Of a stretch of 64,000 bases of DNA, positions 35,718-43,841 are shown one piece after another. Position 1 is the stretch's first letter. Every line of letters begins with the position of its first letter. The notes beneath the pieces were generated by a model. The model was not told the origin of the DNA. It made no database searches and saw nothing but the letters and a program-made list of their open reading frames with translations. The position numbers and the translations under genes were made by a program. Source of the DNA: Microbacterium hominis NBRC 15708 (GTDB lineage Bacteria; Actinomycetota; Actinomycetes; Actinomycetales; Microbacteriaceae); contig NZ_BCWI01000002.1 in the NCBI RefSeq assembly GCF_001592125.1, positions 62,001 to 126,000 on the forward strand, read 5' to 3'.

Positions 35718-36499
35718 GTGCATCCACGGGCCCGGGAGCCGTCGCGCAGGCCGCACCCGCGGCATCCGACGAGATCGTCGTCGAGGTCTCCGATCTCACC
35801 GCCGGCTACCTGCCGGGCATCAACATCATCAACGGCGCGAACCTCGTCGCCCGCAAGGGCGAGCTGATCGGCATCATCGGTCCCAACGGCGCCGGCAAGT
35901 CCACGCTGCTGAAGTCGATCTTCGGGCTCGTGAAGGTGCGCGGCGGCGACATCACGGTGAACGGCGAGTCGATCGTGGGCCTCAAGGCCGACAAGCTCGT
36001 CCAGCGCGGGGTGGCGTTCGTCCCGCAGACGAACAACGTCTTCCCGTCGCTGTCGATCGAGGAGAACCTGCAGATGGGGCTCTACCAGAACCCCAAGATC
36101 TACGCCGCCCGCCTCGAGTTCGTGACCGGCATCTTCGCCGAGCTCGGCAAGCGCCTCAAGCAGCGTGCCGGCTCGCTGTCCGGCGGCGAACGGCAGATGG
36201 TGGCGATGAGCCGCGCCCTCATGATGGACCCGTCGGTGCTGCTGCTCGACGAGCCGAGCGCCGGGCTGTCGCCCGTACGTCAGGACGACGCCTTCATCCG
36301 CGTCTCCGACATCAACAAGGCGGGCGTGACGACGATCATGGTCGAGCAGAACGCGCGCCGCTGCCTGCAGATCTGCGACCGCGGCTACGTCCTCGACCAG
36401 GGCCGCGACGCGCACGAGGGCACGGGGCGCGACCTGCTGAACGACCCGCAGGTCATCGGTCTCTACCTGGGTACGCTGGGCACGGACGAGGAGCACTGA
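35714..36499 (+). CDS. livF: Branched-chain amino acid ABC transporter ATPase LivF
   Basis: 261 residues; GTG 35714 overlaps the livG stop as GTGA. Walker A is GPNGAGKST, Walker B is LLLDEPSAGLSP, the signature is LSGGERQ and the H-loop motif is IMVEQNAR. QTNNVFPSLSIEENLQMG is the LivF-type Q-loop region. It pairs with LivG to power the LivHM channel. It is the last gene of the operon and is followed 20 nt later by a perfect 14-bp terminator stem. The binding protein gene livK lies just downstream, but on the opposite strand. Confidence 0.94.
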   Translation: MSASTGPGAVAQAAPAASDEIVVEVSDLTAGYLPGINIINGANLVARKGELIGIIGPNGAGKSTLLKSIFGLVKVRGGDITVNGESIVGLKADKLVQRGVAFVPQTNNVFPSLSIEENLQMGLYQNPKIYAARLEFVTGIFAELGKRLKQRAGSLSGGERQMVAMSRALMMDPSVLLLDEPSAGLSPVRQDDAFIRVSDINKAGVTTIMVEQNARRCLQICDRGYVLDQGRDAHEGTGRDLLNDPQVIGLYLGTLGTDEEH

Positions 36500-36519
36500 G
36501 CACCCCGTCCGGCACGACC

Positions 36520-36554
36520 GAAGAGGCCCCCTCCCGCCGCGAGGGGGCCTCTTC
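36520..36554 (+). terminator. Terminator of the livHMGF operon
   Basis: Perfect 14-bp stem (36520-36533 with 36541-36554), 7-nt loop. Confidence 0.85.
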
Positions 36555-36598
36555 GCGTACCGGGATGCCGTGGCATCCATCCGCAGCGGCGCCGCGGG

Positions 36599-36660
36599 CG
36601 GCGGGCCGCGCCGGCACACGGCGGGCCGCGCCGCACGCGGCGGGTCGCGCCGCACGCACG
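36599..36660. repeat. Imperfect tandem repeats between livF and livK
   Basis: About three copies of a roughly 19-bp GC unit containing GCGGGCCGCGCCG lie between the two convergent terminators. Confidence 0.6.
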
Positions 36661-36664
36661 GGAA

Positions 36665-36690
36665 AGGGCCCCGGATCGCTCCGGGGCCCT
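36665..36690 (-). terminator. Terminator of livK
   Basis: AGGGCCCCGGA (36665-36675) pairs with TCCGGGGCCCT (36680-36690) across a 4-nt loop, 17 nt beyond the livK stop. Confidence 0.8.
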
Positions 36691-36706
36691 CTCTACGCGT
36701 CGAGTG

Positions 36707-37969
36707 TCAGCGCGTGTCGATGCGGGTGTGCATGTTGTCGGCACCGAACTGGAAGATGCCGATGGACGCCTGCGTCGGGTCGCCGTGCTCGTCGAAGGTG
36801 ATCGGGCCGGAGTAGCCGTCGTAGTCGGCCACGCCGCCGCCGAGGATGATGTCGGCGCACTCGGAGAACGAGGTGCACTTCTTGCCATCGCCCGAGCCGC
36901 CGGAGACCTCCTGCAGCTTGCCCGCCATGTCGGCGCCGGTGGTCGACTTCGCCGCGAGGGCGGAGAGGGCCAGCAGCACGACCGCGTCGTAGGACTCGGC
37001 CGCGTACGAGTAGTCCTCGAGCGCGGCGTTGCCGGCGGCGGTCCACGTGGTGTTCAGACGCTCCTTGAAGTCGTCCTCGAGCACCGGTCCGGGCGTGGTG
37101 CCCTTGGCGCCTTCGAGCGACACGGAGACCTTGTCGCCCCACTGCTTGAGGTTGCCGTCGACGAGGTAGAAGTTGCTCGCCGGCAGACCCGCGTTGACCA
37201 GGAGCGGAGCGATCGTCGCGAACTGGTCGAACGTGACGAGCACGACCGCGTCCGGCTTGGCGGCCGCGATCGTCGCCACCTGGGCGTCGAACGAGCTGTC
37301 GCCGTCGTTGTAGGACGCCTCGGCCACGACCTTGCCGCCGGTGGACTCGAAGACATCCTTCACGACACCGAACAGACCGGTGCCGTAGGCGTCGTTCTGG
37401 TAGATGATGCCGATGTTCTTGTGGCCGTCCTCGGCGATCAGGTTGCCGAGCACCTCACCCTGCAGCAGGTCGCTGGGGGCGGTGCGCCAGTACAGGCCCT
37501 TGTCGTCCCAGTTGGTGAAGTCGGGCGAGGTGTTGGCGGGCGAGAAGGTGATGATGCCGGCCGCGACGTTGGAGTCGAGGAACAGCTTCGTGACACCCGA
37601 TGCCGCCGCACCAATCATGGCCGAGACGCCGGCGCTCTGCAGCTTGGGCACCGTGGTCTCGAAGGCCTTGTTGTCGGCGTCGCCGGAGTCGCCGGGGGTG
37701 AAGTCGACCGTGATGCCCTTGGCCGCCTTGTTCACCTCGTCGACGGCGAGCAGGACGCCGGCCTCCTCGGGCGGGCCGAGGAAGGCGAGGCTACCCGTCT
37801 GCGGCAGCACGCTGCCGATCTTGAGGGTCAGGTCCTCGGCCGGGCCGCTGCTTTCGCTGGGCGTAGACGAGCCGCCGCCGGCACAGCCGGCGAGCAGAAC
37901 GGCGCTGACGGCGGCCACGGCGATACCGCCGAGCACCTTGCCAGCCCGCGAACGTGTGAAGACGCTCAT
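36707..37969 (-). CDS. livK: Branched-chain amino acid ABC transporter substrate-binding lipoprotein
   Basis: 420 residues. The signal peptide ends in the lipobox LLAGC. The mature domain has the Peripla_BP_6 / LivK pattern: KIGSVLPQTGSLAFLGPPEE, NVAAGIITFSPANTSPDFT, GIIYQNDAYGTGLFGVVKDV and AESYDAVVLLALSALAA. It supplies the LivHMGF transporter, encoded convergently 200 bp away, and binds branched-chain amino acids (ligand inferred). Residues after the lipid-modified Cys are a Gly/Ser-rich tether. ATG 37969 has AAGGAG at 5-nt spacing. Its upstream region carries a four-copy 11-bp-phased operator at 38064-38101. Confidence 0.9.
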   Translation of the reverse strand: MSVFTRSRAGKVLGGIAVAAVSAVLLAGCAGGGSSTPSESSGPAEDLTLKIGSVLPQTGSLAFLGPPEEAGVLLAVDEVNKAAKGITVDFTPGDSGDADNKAFETTVPKLQSAGVSAMIGAAASGVTKLFLDSNVAAGIITFSPANTSPDFTNWDDKGLYWRTAPSDLLQGEVLGNLIAEDGHKNIGIIYQNDAYGTGLFGVVKDVFESTGGKVVAEASYNDGDSSFDAQVATIAAAKPDAVVLVTFDQFATIAPLLVNAGLPASNFYLVDGNLKQWGDKVSVSLEGAKGTTPGPVLEDDFKERLNTTWTAAGNAALEDYSYAAESYDAVVLLALSALAAKSTTGADMAGKLQEVSGGSGDGKKCTSFSECADIILGGGVADYDGYSGPITFDEHGDPTQASIGIFQFGADNMHTRIDTR

Positions 37970-38063
37970 GTTGCTCCTTGATCTGGTTGACACGGGGCGA
38001 GCTCGGGAGCCTCCCCAGTGGGTCAAACCTAACGGCCTGGTCGCGTCCGGATTGTTGCGATGC

Positions 38064-38101
38064 GTTAACGGTGTGAAACGGAACGGTCACGGTGCGATAA
38101 C
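38064..38101 (+). promoter_or_regulatory. Four-copy, 11-bp-phased GlnR/PhoP-type operator upstream of livK
   Basis: Half-sites GTTAA (38064), GAAAC (38075), GTCAC (38086) and ATAAC (38097) start exactly 11 bp apart, as four direct repeats of about 7 bp (N4 spacers) or 5 bp (N6 spacers). This matches the GTNAC-N6-GAAAC arrangement of GlnR in actinobacteria. It lies about 95 bp upstream of the livK start. PhoP or MtrA, which are similar OmpR-family regulators, could also read it. Confidence 0.55.
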
Positions 38102-38105
38102 GGTC

Positions 38106-38152
38106 GCGGCGGGCCGCGCGGCGGGTCTCGCGGTGGGCCGCGCGGTGGGCTC
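38106..38152. repeat. Four 12-bp tandem repeats at the end of the rarD gene
   Basis: GCGG(C/T)GGG-type 12-mers are repeated head to tail four times with few changes and run into the RarD stop codon at 38151-38153. Confidence 0.65.
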
Positions 38153-39083
38153 AGACCAGATCGACGACGTCGGCTGCGCCACGGGCGCGCCGCCCGGCGA
38201 TCAGCGAGTCGGCGCTGAGGACGATGAGCGCCACCCAGACGAGTCCGAACCCGATCCACCGCTCCAGCGGCATCGGCTCCTGGAGGATCCACGCGCCGGT
38301 GATGAACTGCAGGATCGGCGCGACGAACTGGAGCAGGCCGATGACGGTGAGCGGGGCGCGGCGGGCGCCGCTGGCGAACAGCAGCAGCGGCACGGCCGTC
38401 ACGACGCCGGCGAGGGTGACCAGCACGGTGTGGCCGGCTCCCTGGGTGCCGAAGACGAGACCGGTCGTGCTCGCGACGACGACGAGCTGGATGAGCGCGA
38501 TCGGGGTGAGCCAGAGGGACTCGAGCGTGAGGCCGCTGATCGCGTCGACGCGCGGACCGATCTGCTTCTTGACGAGCCCGTAGGCGCCGAAGCTGGCGGC
38601 GAGGGTGAGGGCGATCCAGGGGAAGGAGCCGTACGCGACGATGATGACGATCACCGCGAGGCCGGCGAAACCGATGGCGACCCACTGCGCGGTGCGCAGG
38701 CGCTCCTTCAGCACGATGACACCCAGCAGGACGGTCACGATCGGGTTGATGAAGTAGCCCAGGCTGCCCTCGATGACGTGCCCGGTCAGGATGCCGATGA
38801 GGAAGACCTGCCAGTTCACGTAGATCAGCAGACCCGCCACGATGGTCCAGAAAACGAGACGGCGGTCGCGCAGGATCGCGAACAGCTTGCCCCAGGTGCG
38901 CGTGACCGTCAGCAGCACCGCGCAGAACAGCAGCGAGAAGAGGATGCGCCAGACGACGATCTCCCACGGCCCGATCGGGGCGAGCGTCAGGAAATAGAGG
39001 GGCATGAAGCCCCACAGGAAGTAGGCCGCGAAGGCATAGATCCCGCCGAGCCGCTCTTCGCGTGCGGTGTCGGCGGGTGTCAT
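38151..39083 (-). CDS. EamA/RarD family transporter
   Basis: 310 residues with ten transmembrane helices arranged as two EamA repeats. RarD signatures are present: GIYAFAAYFLWGFMPLYF near the N-terminus, WRILFSLLFCAVLL, YVNWQVFLIGILTGHVIEGS and the second-half PILQFITGAWILQEPMP. RarD-type proteins are linked to chloramphenicol tolerance in E. coli; the substrate here is unknown. A TAGGCT box (39091-39096) ends 7 nt before the ATG. The region upstream carries a 16-bp GGATGCC palindrome (39114-39129) and a hairpin element. Confidence 0.85.
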   Translation of the reverse strand: MTPADTAREERLGGIYAFAAYFLWGFMPLYFLTLAPIGPWEIVVWRILFSLLFCAVLLTVTRTWGKLFAILRDRRLVFWTIVAGLLIYVNWQVFLIGILTGHVIEGSLGYFINPIVTVLLGVIVLKERLRTAQWVAIGFAGLAVIVIIVAYGSFPWIALTLAASFGAYGLVKKQIGPRVDAISGLTLESLWLTPIALIQLVVVASTTGLVFGTQGAGHTVLVTLAGVVTAVPLLLFASGARRAPLTVIGLLQFVAPILQFITGAWILQEPMPLERWIGFGLVWVALIVLSADSLIAGRRARGAADVVDLV

Positions 39084-39113
39084 GAGACAAAGCCTACGAC
39101 GGTCCTGACACTT

Positions 39114-39129
39114 GGATGCCGCGGCATCC
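39114..39129. repeat. 16-bp palindrome upstream of rarD
   Basis: GGATGCCGCGGCATCC is a perfect palindrome, the same core as the 46-bp palindrome at 15147 and the terminator at 39235. Confidence 0.7.
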
Positions 39130-39164
39130 TGCCGTTCAGCGTGCGCGAACCGCCATGTTCTGTG

Positions 39165-39205
39165 CGAGCCGCCACATTTCGGACGGGACGGGCCGTGGCG
39201 GCTCG
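39165..39205. repeat. REP-like inverted repeat with two CCGCCA half copies
   Basis: CGAGCCGCCAC (39165-39175) pairs with GTGGCGGCTCG (39195-39205) around a 19-nt loop. A related half copy (GCGAACCGCCA) precedes it at about 39144-39154. Confidence 0.5.
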
Positions 39206-39234
39206 ACCGGGGTGTAGCGGCTCGCGAGGGGATG

Positions 39235-39272
39235 CAGAAGGGCCCGGATGCCGAGGCATCCGGGCCCTTCTG
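39235..39272 (-). terminator. 18-bp stem terminator of groES
   Basis: CAGAAGGGCCCGGATGCC (39235-39252) pairs perfectly with 39255-39272 over a 2-nt centre, 9 nt beyond the groES stop. Confidence 0.85.
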
Positions 39273-39281
39273 TGCGAATCG

Positions 39282-39578
39282 TCAGCGGACGACGACCGCC
39301 AGCACGTCGCGAGCGGACAGGACGAGGAACTCGTCGCCGCCGAACTTCACCTCGGTGCCGCCATACTTGCTGTAGATGACGCGGTCGCCGACGGCGACGT
39401 CGAGCGGGACGCGGTTACCGTTGTCGTCGATGCGGCCGGGGCCCACGGCCACGACCTCGCCCTCCTGGGGCTTCTCCTTGGCGGTGTCGGGGATGACGAG
39501 GCCACTGGACGTGACCTGCTCAGCCTCGACCTGCTTGATGACGATGCGGTCCTCGAGCGGCTTGATGGAAACCGACAC
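39282..39578 (-). CDS. groES: Co-chaperonin GroES
   Basis: 98 residues, the standard length. [60 protein letters not shown] and the ending LAVVVR span the whole co-chaperonin. It caps GroEL in protein folding. No groEL follows: a strong terminator starts 9 nt after the stop and rarD is next. Transcription is controlled by the two CIRCE elements at 39620-39691. ATG 39578 has an AAGAAAGAGG stretch upstream. Confidence 0.97.
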   Translation of the reverse strand: MSVSIKPLEDRIVIKQVEAEQVTSSGLVIPDTAKEKPQEGEVVAVGPGRIDDNGNRVPLDVAVGDRVIYSKYGGTEVKFGGDEFLVLSARDVLAVVVR

Positions 39579-39619
39579 GGTCTACCTCTTTCTTGCTGGG
39601 CGTGATGCTTCAAGACTCG

Positions 39620-39646
39620 TTAGCACCCACAGGGGTGGAGTGCTAA
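39620..39646 (-). promoter_or_regulatory. CIRCE element 1 (HrcA operator) of groES
   Basis: TTAGCACCC-N9-GAGTGCTAA, one base from a perfect inverted repeat. It overlaps the presumed transcript start of groES. Confidence 0.85.
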
Positions 39647-39650
39647 CAGA

Positions 39651-39679
39651 AGTCTAGGGCGGAGTTGGCACTCGTGCAA
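39651..39679 (-). promoter_or_regulatory. groES promoter (TTGCAC, 17 bp, TAGACT)
   Basis: On the minus strand the -35 TTGCAC (39674-39679) and -10 TAGACT (39651-39656) are separated by exactly 17 bp. Both lie between or inside the two CIRCE elements. Confidence 0.8.
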
Positions 39680-39691
39680 CGCGAGTGCCAA
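39665..39691 (-). promoter_or_regulatory. CIRCE element 2 (HrcA operator) of groES
   Basis: TTGGCACTC-N9-GAGTGCCAA is a perfect inverted repeat and covers the -35 box. Confidence 0.85.
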
Positions 39692-39819
39692 CCGTGCGAC
39701 ACGGAACCCCCCTGTTACATGAATCATGTTTCACCTAACATCGGCTCTGGGCTCCCCTGAGCCGGGACCGCCGGGCAATGGTGCCCGGTCGAAGGCGGGA
39801 GCCGGATCGGAGCAGACCG

Positions 39820-41088
39820 ATGACATCCCCCCGCATCCCCCGACGCCGCGCCGTGGCGGCGATGCTGACGGCCGCCGCACTCGCGGCCGCCGGACTGCTC
39901 GCCGGGCCGCTGGCGACACCCGCCACGGCGGCGACCGGGTCGTGGACCACCGAGTCGATCGCCGGCATGAACGTGCGCCTCTACACGCCGGCGAGCGCGC
40001 CGACGCTCGGCGCCGGTCGCGCCCTCATGGTCAGTCTGCACGGTTGCGTCCAGACGGCCTCCACCCTGCAGACGGCCGGCAACTGGGCGGCGACCGCCGA
40101 GAGGTACGGTATGGTCGTCGCCCTGCCCGACGCCCCCAGCGGCGGCGTCGTGCTGGGCTGCTGGGACTACTACGACGCGAACCACTCGCGGACCTCCCCC
40201 GCCCGCCACGACGACAACCTCCTCGCTCTCGTCTCCACCCTCACCGCACGCGGCACCCTGGGCATCGACGCGGCGCAGGTGTATCTGTCGGGACTGTCGT
40301 CGGGCGGCGGCGAGACCATGGTGATGGGCTGCCTCGCCCCCGACGTGTTCGCGGGCATCGGCATCAACGCCGGGCCCACCGTCGGCACCACGTCCGGTCA
40401 GATCGGCAGCGTCGCCGTGTCGCAGACCCAGGGCCGGAACACCTGCACGACGTTCGCCGGCTCGGCATCCGGAGCCTTCGCGACGCAACTGACCTCGGTG
40501 GTCTACGGGTCGAACGACACGACGGTCGCTCCCGGCTACAACACGCTGAACGCGCAGATCATGGCGGGCATCTACGGCGCCGGGTCGACCTCGACGTTCG
40601 CGCTCACCGGTCTCGCCGGAACGAACACCGCGGGCTCGGGCACGCTCTACGCGGATGCCGCGGGTCCCCGTGTCTCGCTGATCCAGAACACCGGGCTCGG
40701 ACACAACTGGCCCGCGGGCGGCGGCCCGGGCGGATCGTACGTGTCGACGAACAGCATCGACTACCCGGCCTACGTCACGGGCTTCTTCTTCCAAAACAAC
40801 CGACGCGTCGACCGCTCGGGCACTCCGACGCCCACCCCCACGCCCACCCCCACGCCCACCCCTACCTCCACTCCGACGCCCACGCCGACGCCGACCGCGC
40901 CGGCGGGCTGTGTGACCGCGTCCAACGCGGACCACAAGGCGGCGGGCCGCGCCACGAGCTACGGCACCAACCCCTACAACCCGTACTACGCGGTCGGGAG
41001 CCTCGACTACCTGGGACAGGGGGATGCGACCGTGACGAGCCTGCAGCAGGTGTCGGCGACGCGGTGGACCAAGGTGGCCGGCTGCTGA
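39820..41088 (+). CDS. Secreted PHB-depolymerase family esterase with C-terminal binding-like domain
   Basis: 422 residues from ATG 39820. A basic signal peptide (ending PATAATG) precedes an alpha/beta hydrolase of the poly(3-hydroxybutyrate) depolymerase or feruloyl-esterase type. SLHGCVQTASTL forms the oxyanion side, GLSSGGGET the nucleophile elbow and GLGHNWPAGGGPGG holds the catalytic His. A linker of about 13 Thr-Pro repeats follows, then 60 residues beginning and ending with Cys (CVTASNADHKAAGRATSYG). That domain recurs at the C-terminus of secreted actinobacterial esterases and may bind substrate. The in-frame extension up to 39778 is unlikely because the signal peptide starts at MTSPRIPRRR. 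Confidence 0.8.
   Translation: MTSPRIPRRRAVAAMLTAAALAAAGLLAGPLATPATAATGSWTTESIAGMNVRLYTPASAPTLGAGRALMVSLHGCVQTASTLQTAGNWAATAERYGMVVALPDAPSGGVVLGCWDYYDANHSRTSPARHDDNLLALVSTLTARGTLGIDAAQVYLSGLSSGGGETMVMGCLAPDVFAGIGINAGPTVGTTSGQIGSVAVSQTQGRNTCTTFAGSASGAFATQLTSVVYGSNDTTVAPGYNTLNAQIMAGIYGAGSTSTFALTGLAGTNTAGSGTLYADAAGPRVSLIQNTGLGHNWPAGGGPGGSYVSTNSIDYPAYVTGFFFQNNRRVDRSGTPTPTPTPTPTPTPTSTPTPTPTPTAPAGCVTASNADHKAAGRATSYGTNPYNPYYAVGSLDYLGQGDATVTSLQQVSATRWTKVAGC
40820..40899 (+). repeat. ACGCCC-type tandem repeats coding a Thr-Pro linker
   Basis: Hexamer-based C/A-rich repeats encode the Thr-Pro linker of the esterase. Confidence 0.7.
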
Positions 41089-41099
41089 GCCGACCCGCA

Positions 41100-41105
41100 T
41101 AGGCT
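41100..41105 (+). promoter_or_regulatory. -10 box TAGGCT before the THUMP-like methyltransferase gene
   Basis: TAGGCT ends 6 nt before ATG 41112 and lies in the 23-bp gap after the esterase gene, suggesting a separate leaderless transcript. Confidence 0.4.
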
Positions 41106-41111
41106 GGCCGG

Positions 41112-42308
41112 ATGGAACGCGCCGAGCTCACCGCCCTGCTGACCGCCGACGGTCTGCGGCTGGTCGATGAGCTCGGCGCGATCGATTCCGCCGACGACGT
41201 CGCCCGCACGGTCTCACGGCTGCGCGCCGCGGGGCTGTCGCCCGAGCTGGTCTCGGCCGCCGTCGGCCAGGCGCGGCTGCGCACCCGCGCCCGCGCCAAG
41301 TTCGGCGAGTTCGCCGACCGCATGCTGTTCACGAGGGCGGGGCTGGAGCAGGCGACGCGGCTGTCGATCGCCGCCCGTCACGCCGGCCGCTTCCGCGATG
41401 CGGGCGTACGGCGCGTGGCCGACCTCGGATGCGGCATCGGCGGCGACGCGCTCGCCCTGGCCGGCATCGGGCTGGAGGTGCTGGCCGTCGACGCCGACGA
41501 GACCACCGCCGCCCTCGCCGCCTACAACCTCGCGCCCTTCGGCGACGCGGCGACGGTGCGCCACGCCCGTGCCGAGGAGGTGCCGCTCGACGGCATCGAC
41601 GCCGTCTGGCTCGATCCCGCTCGGCGCGCGGCGGGACACGCCGAGACCGCCCGGCTCGGCGCGGCCGACTGGTCGCCGTCGCTGGACTGGGTGTTCCCGC
41701 TGGCCGCGCGGATGCCCGCGGGCATCAAACTCGGGCCCGCCTTCGACCGCGCCCTCATCCCGGACGATCCCGCCGGAGTGGAGGCCCAGTGGATCAGCGT
41801 CGACGGGTCGACGATCGAGCTCGTCCTCTGGACGGGCGCGCTCGCCCGCCCGGGGGTGCGGCGGGCCGCCCTCGTCCTCCGCGCGGGCGCCGCCTCCGAG
41901 CTGACGGCCGACGCGGACGCGCCCGACGCCGAAGTGCGCCCGCTCGGCAGATTCATCCACGAGCCCGAGGGCGCCGTCATCCGTGCCCGGCTCATCGGGG
42001 AGGTCGCGCGCCGGCTCGACGCCGGCATGCTCGCCCCGGGCATCGCCTATCTCACCTCGGATGCCGAGGCCACGAGCCCCTTCGTGCAGACCTTCCGCGT
42101 CCGCGAGCAGCTGCCGACCGATGTCAAGGCGCTCGCCCGCGCACTGCGCGAGCGCGAGATCGGCACGCTCGAGATCAAGAAGCGGGGCGTCGACGTCGAT
42201 CCGGCCGCACTCCGCACGAAGCTGAAGCTGCGCGGCCCCGGCACGGCCACCCTCATCCTCACCCGCGCGGGGACGTCACGGGTGGCGGTGCTCGCCGACC
42301 GGGTGTGA
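41112..42308 (+). CDS. Class I SAM-dependent methyltransferase with THUMP-like domain
   Basis: 398 residues. An N-terminal helical region (RARAKFGEFADRMLFTRAGLEQATR) leads to a Rossmann methyltransferase with DLGCGIGGDALALAGIGL (SAM-binding motif I) and WLDPARRA (motif IV). The C-terminal 100 residues (IGTLEIKKRGVDVDPAALRT, ending GTATLILTRAG) are the THUMP-like domain of actinobacterial methyltransferases. Its nucleic-acid substrate is unknown; homologues are conserved. It is plus-strand and convergent with the small membrane gene at 42325, 16 nt from its stop. Confidence 0.85.
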   Translation: MERAELTALLTADGLRLVDELGAIDSADDVARTVSRLRAAGLSPELVSAAVGQARLRTRARAKFGEFADRMLFTRAGLEQATRLSIAARHAGRFRDAGVRRVADLGCGIGGDALALAGIGLEVLAVDADETTAALAAYNLAPFGDAATVRHARAEEVPLDGIDAVWLDPARRAAGHAETARLGAADWSPSLDWVFPLAARMPAGIKLGPAFDRALIPDDPAGVEAQWISVDGSTIELVLWTGALARPGVRRAALVLRAGAASELTADADAPDAEVRPLGRFIHEPEGAVIRARLIGEVARRLDAGMLAPGIAYLTSDAEATSPFVQTFRVREQLPTDVKALARALREREIGTLEIKKRGVDVDPAALRTKLKLRGPGTATLILTRAGTSRVAVLADRV

Positions 42309-42324
42309 CCCCACGGCGGCGGCG

Positions 42325-42789
42325 TCAGCCGAACAGAGGCCCCTGGGTGGAAGCCCACCACAGCCATCCCGCACTGTAGGCGAGCGAGAGCAGGCTCAGA
42401 CAGAGTGCCCACACCGCGACGGCGCGACTCTCCCACGGCCGGCGAATCGCCACGATCGCCAGCACCGCGCCGACGAGGCCGATGAGGAAGCCCCAGCCCA
42501 CGAGCATCGAGACGATGAGGCCCAGCACGGCGAAGGTGAGCGCCCACGGGGCGCTGCGCGGCAGGACCTCGGGCGGCGGTGCCCAGCGCACCTCGGGCTC
42601 GGGCATCCAACTCGACTCCCCCTCCCCCGCGACCACGGGCGTCGCCAGCGGCACGGGTTGGGTGAACTCGCGCTGGAAGCCGCCCCGGTGCTCACCGGGG
42701 AGCGCCGCGGTCGCCGCGGGCGCCACGTCGTCGGAGGGCGCCTCGACGCGCGGCTCGGGCGGAGGTGCGGGGGTACGCTCGTCGCTCAT
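42325..42789 (-). CDS. Small Pro-rich membrane protein of unknown function
   Basis: 154 residues. An acidic/Pro-rich cytoplasmic half (about 1-75, [25 protein letters not shown] pieces) is followed by two or three hydrophobic helices ([52 protein letters not shown]). It resembles DUF4190-like proteins in topology, but I cannot assign a family firmly. ATG 42789 overlaps the tsaD stop as ATGA, so it is the last gene of the tsa operon, and may simply use that message. It is convergent with the methyltransferase gene. Confidence 0.65.
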   Translation of the reverse strand: MSDERTPAPPPEPRVEAPSDDVAPAATAALPGEHRGGFQREFTQPVPLATPVVAGEGESSWMPEPEVRWAPPPEVLPRSAPWALTFAVLGLIVSMLVGWGFLIGLVGAVLAIVAIRRPWESRAVAVWALCLSLLSLAYSAGWLWWASTQGPLFG

Positions 42790-43841
42790 CCGGCCACCTG
42801 GATCTCGGTCACGGGCAGGGTCGAGTCCGCACCGAAGCCGAGGTGCGAGGCCGGGCGTCCGTGAGCGATGAGCTCTGCAGCCAGCGCGGCGATCATCGCT
42901 CCGTTGTCGGTGCACAGGCTGAGCGGCGGGATGCGCACCGCGACGCCGGCCTCCGCCGCGCGCGTCAGCGCGACCTCGCGCAGGCGCCGGTTCGCGATGA
43001 CCCCGCCGCCGAGGAGCAGCCGCGGCACGTCGTGACGCGCGCACGCGTCGAGCGCCTTCGTGACGAGCACGTCGACGACCGCTTCGCGGAACGAGGCGGC
43101 GACGTCGGATACGTCGGGTGCCCGCCCGTCGGCCTCGGCCTGCTCGACCCATCGCGCGACGGCCGTCTTCAACCCGGAGAACGAGAAGTCGTAGCGGTGC
43201 GCCGCCATGTCCGACGCACGCGACAGCCCTCGCGGGAACCGGATCGCCGCCGGGTCTCCGGTTGCCGCGGCGCGATCGATCTCCGGGCCGCCGGGATAGG
43301 GCAGCCCGAGGATGCGCGCGATCTTGTCGAAGGCCTCCCCCGCCGCGTCGTCCAGCGTCTCGCCGAGCAGCTCGACGTCCGACACGAGGTCGCGCACGAG
43401 CAGCAGAGAGGTGTGACCGCCGCTGACGAGGAGCGCGATCGTCGGGTACTCCACGTCGTCGCCGGTCAACAGGTCGGCGGCGATGTGGCCCACGAGGTGG
43501 TTGACGGCGTACAGGGGCTTGTCCAGCCCGACGGCGAGCGCCTTCGCCGCGCCGATGCCGACCATGAGCGCGCCGGCCAGGCCCGGTCCGCTCGTGACGG
43601 CGACCGCGTCGAGGTCGGACAGGGCGATCCCCGCCTCCGCGACCGCGGCGTCGATCGCGGGCTGCAGCGCCTCCAGGTGGGCGCGGGCGGCGACTTCCGG
43701 CACGACGCCGCCGTAGCGGGCGTGCTCGTCCATGGAGCTCGCGATCGTGTTGCTCAACAGGGTGCGGCCGCGCACGATGCCGATGCCGGTCTCGTCGCAG
43801 CTCGTCTCGATGCCGAGCACGAGGGGTTCGGTGGCCGTCAC
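42786..43841 (-). CDS. tsaD: tRNA N6-adenosine threonylcarbamoyltransferase
   Basis: 351 residues. It transfers the threonylcarbamoyl group to A37 of ANN-decoding tRNAs with TsaB and TsaE. ASKHA-fold motifs are present: [10 protein letters not shown], the metal-binding HLVGH (with the second His four residues on), [19 protein letters not shown] and [18 protein letters not shown] 43841 overlaps the rimI stop as GTGA with GGGAG 7 nt upstream; another GTG at 43847 is possible. Substrate is threonylcarbamoyl-adenylate, made by TsaC, which is not in this window. It lies in the operon acpS-alr-tsaE-tsaB-rimI-tsaD. Confidence 0.97.
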   Translation of the reverse strand: MTATEPLVLGIETSCDETGIGIVRGRTLLSNTIASSMDEHARYGGVVPEVAARAHLEALQPAIDAAVAEAGIALSDLDAVAVTSGPGLAGALMVGIGAAKALAVGLDKPLYAVNHLVGHIAADLLTGDDVEYPTIALLVSGGHTSLLLVRDLVSDVELLGETLDDAAGEAFDKIARILGLPYPGGPEIDRAAATGDPAAIRFPRGLSRASDMAAHRYDFSFSGLKTAVARWVEQAEADGRAPDVSDVAASFREAVVDVLVTKALDACARHDVPRLLLGGGVIANRRLREVALTRAAEAGVAVRIPPLSLCTDNGAMIAALAAELIAHGRPASHLGFGADSTLPVTEIQVAG

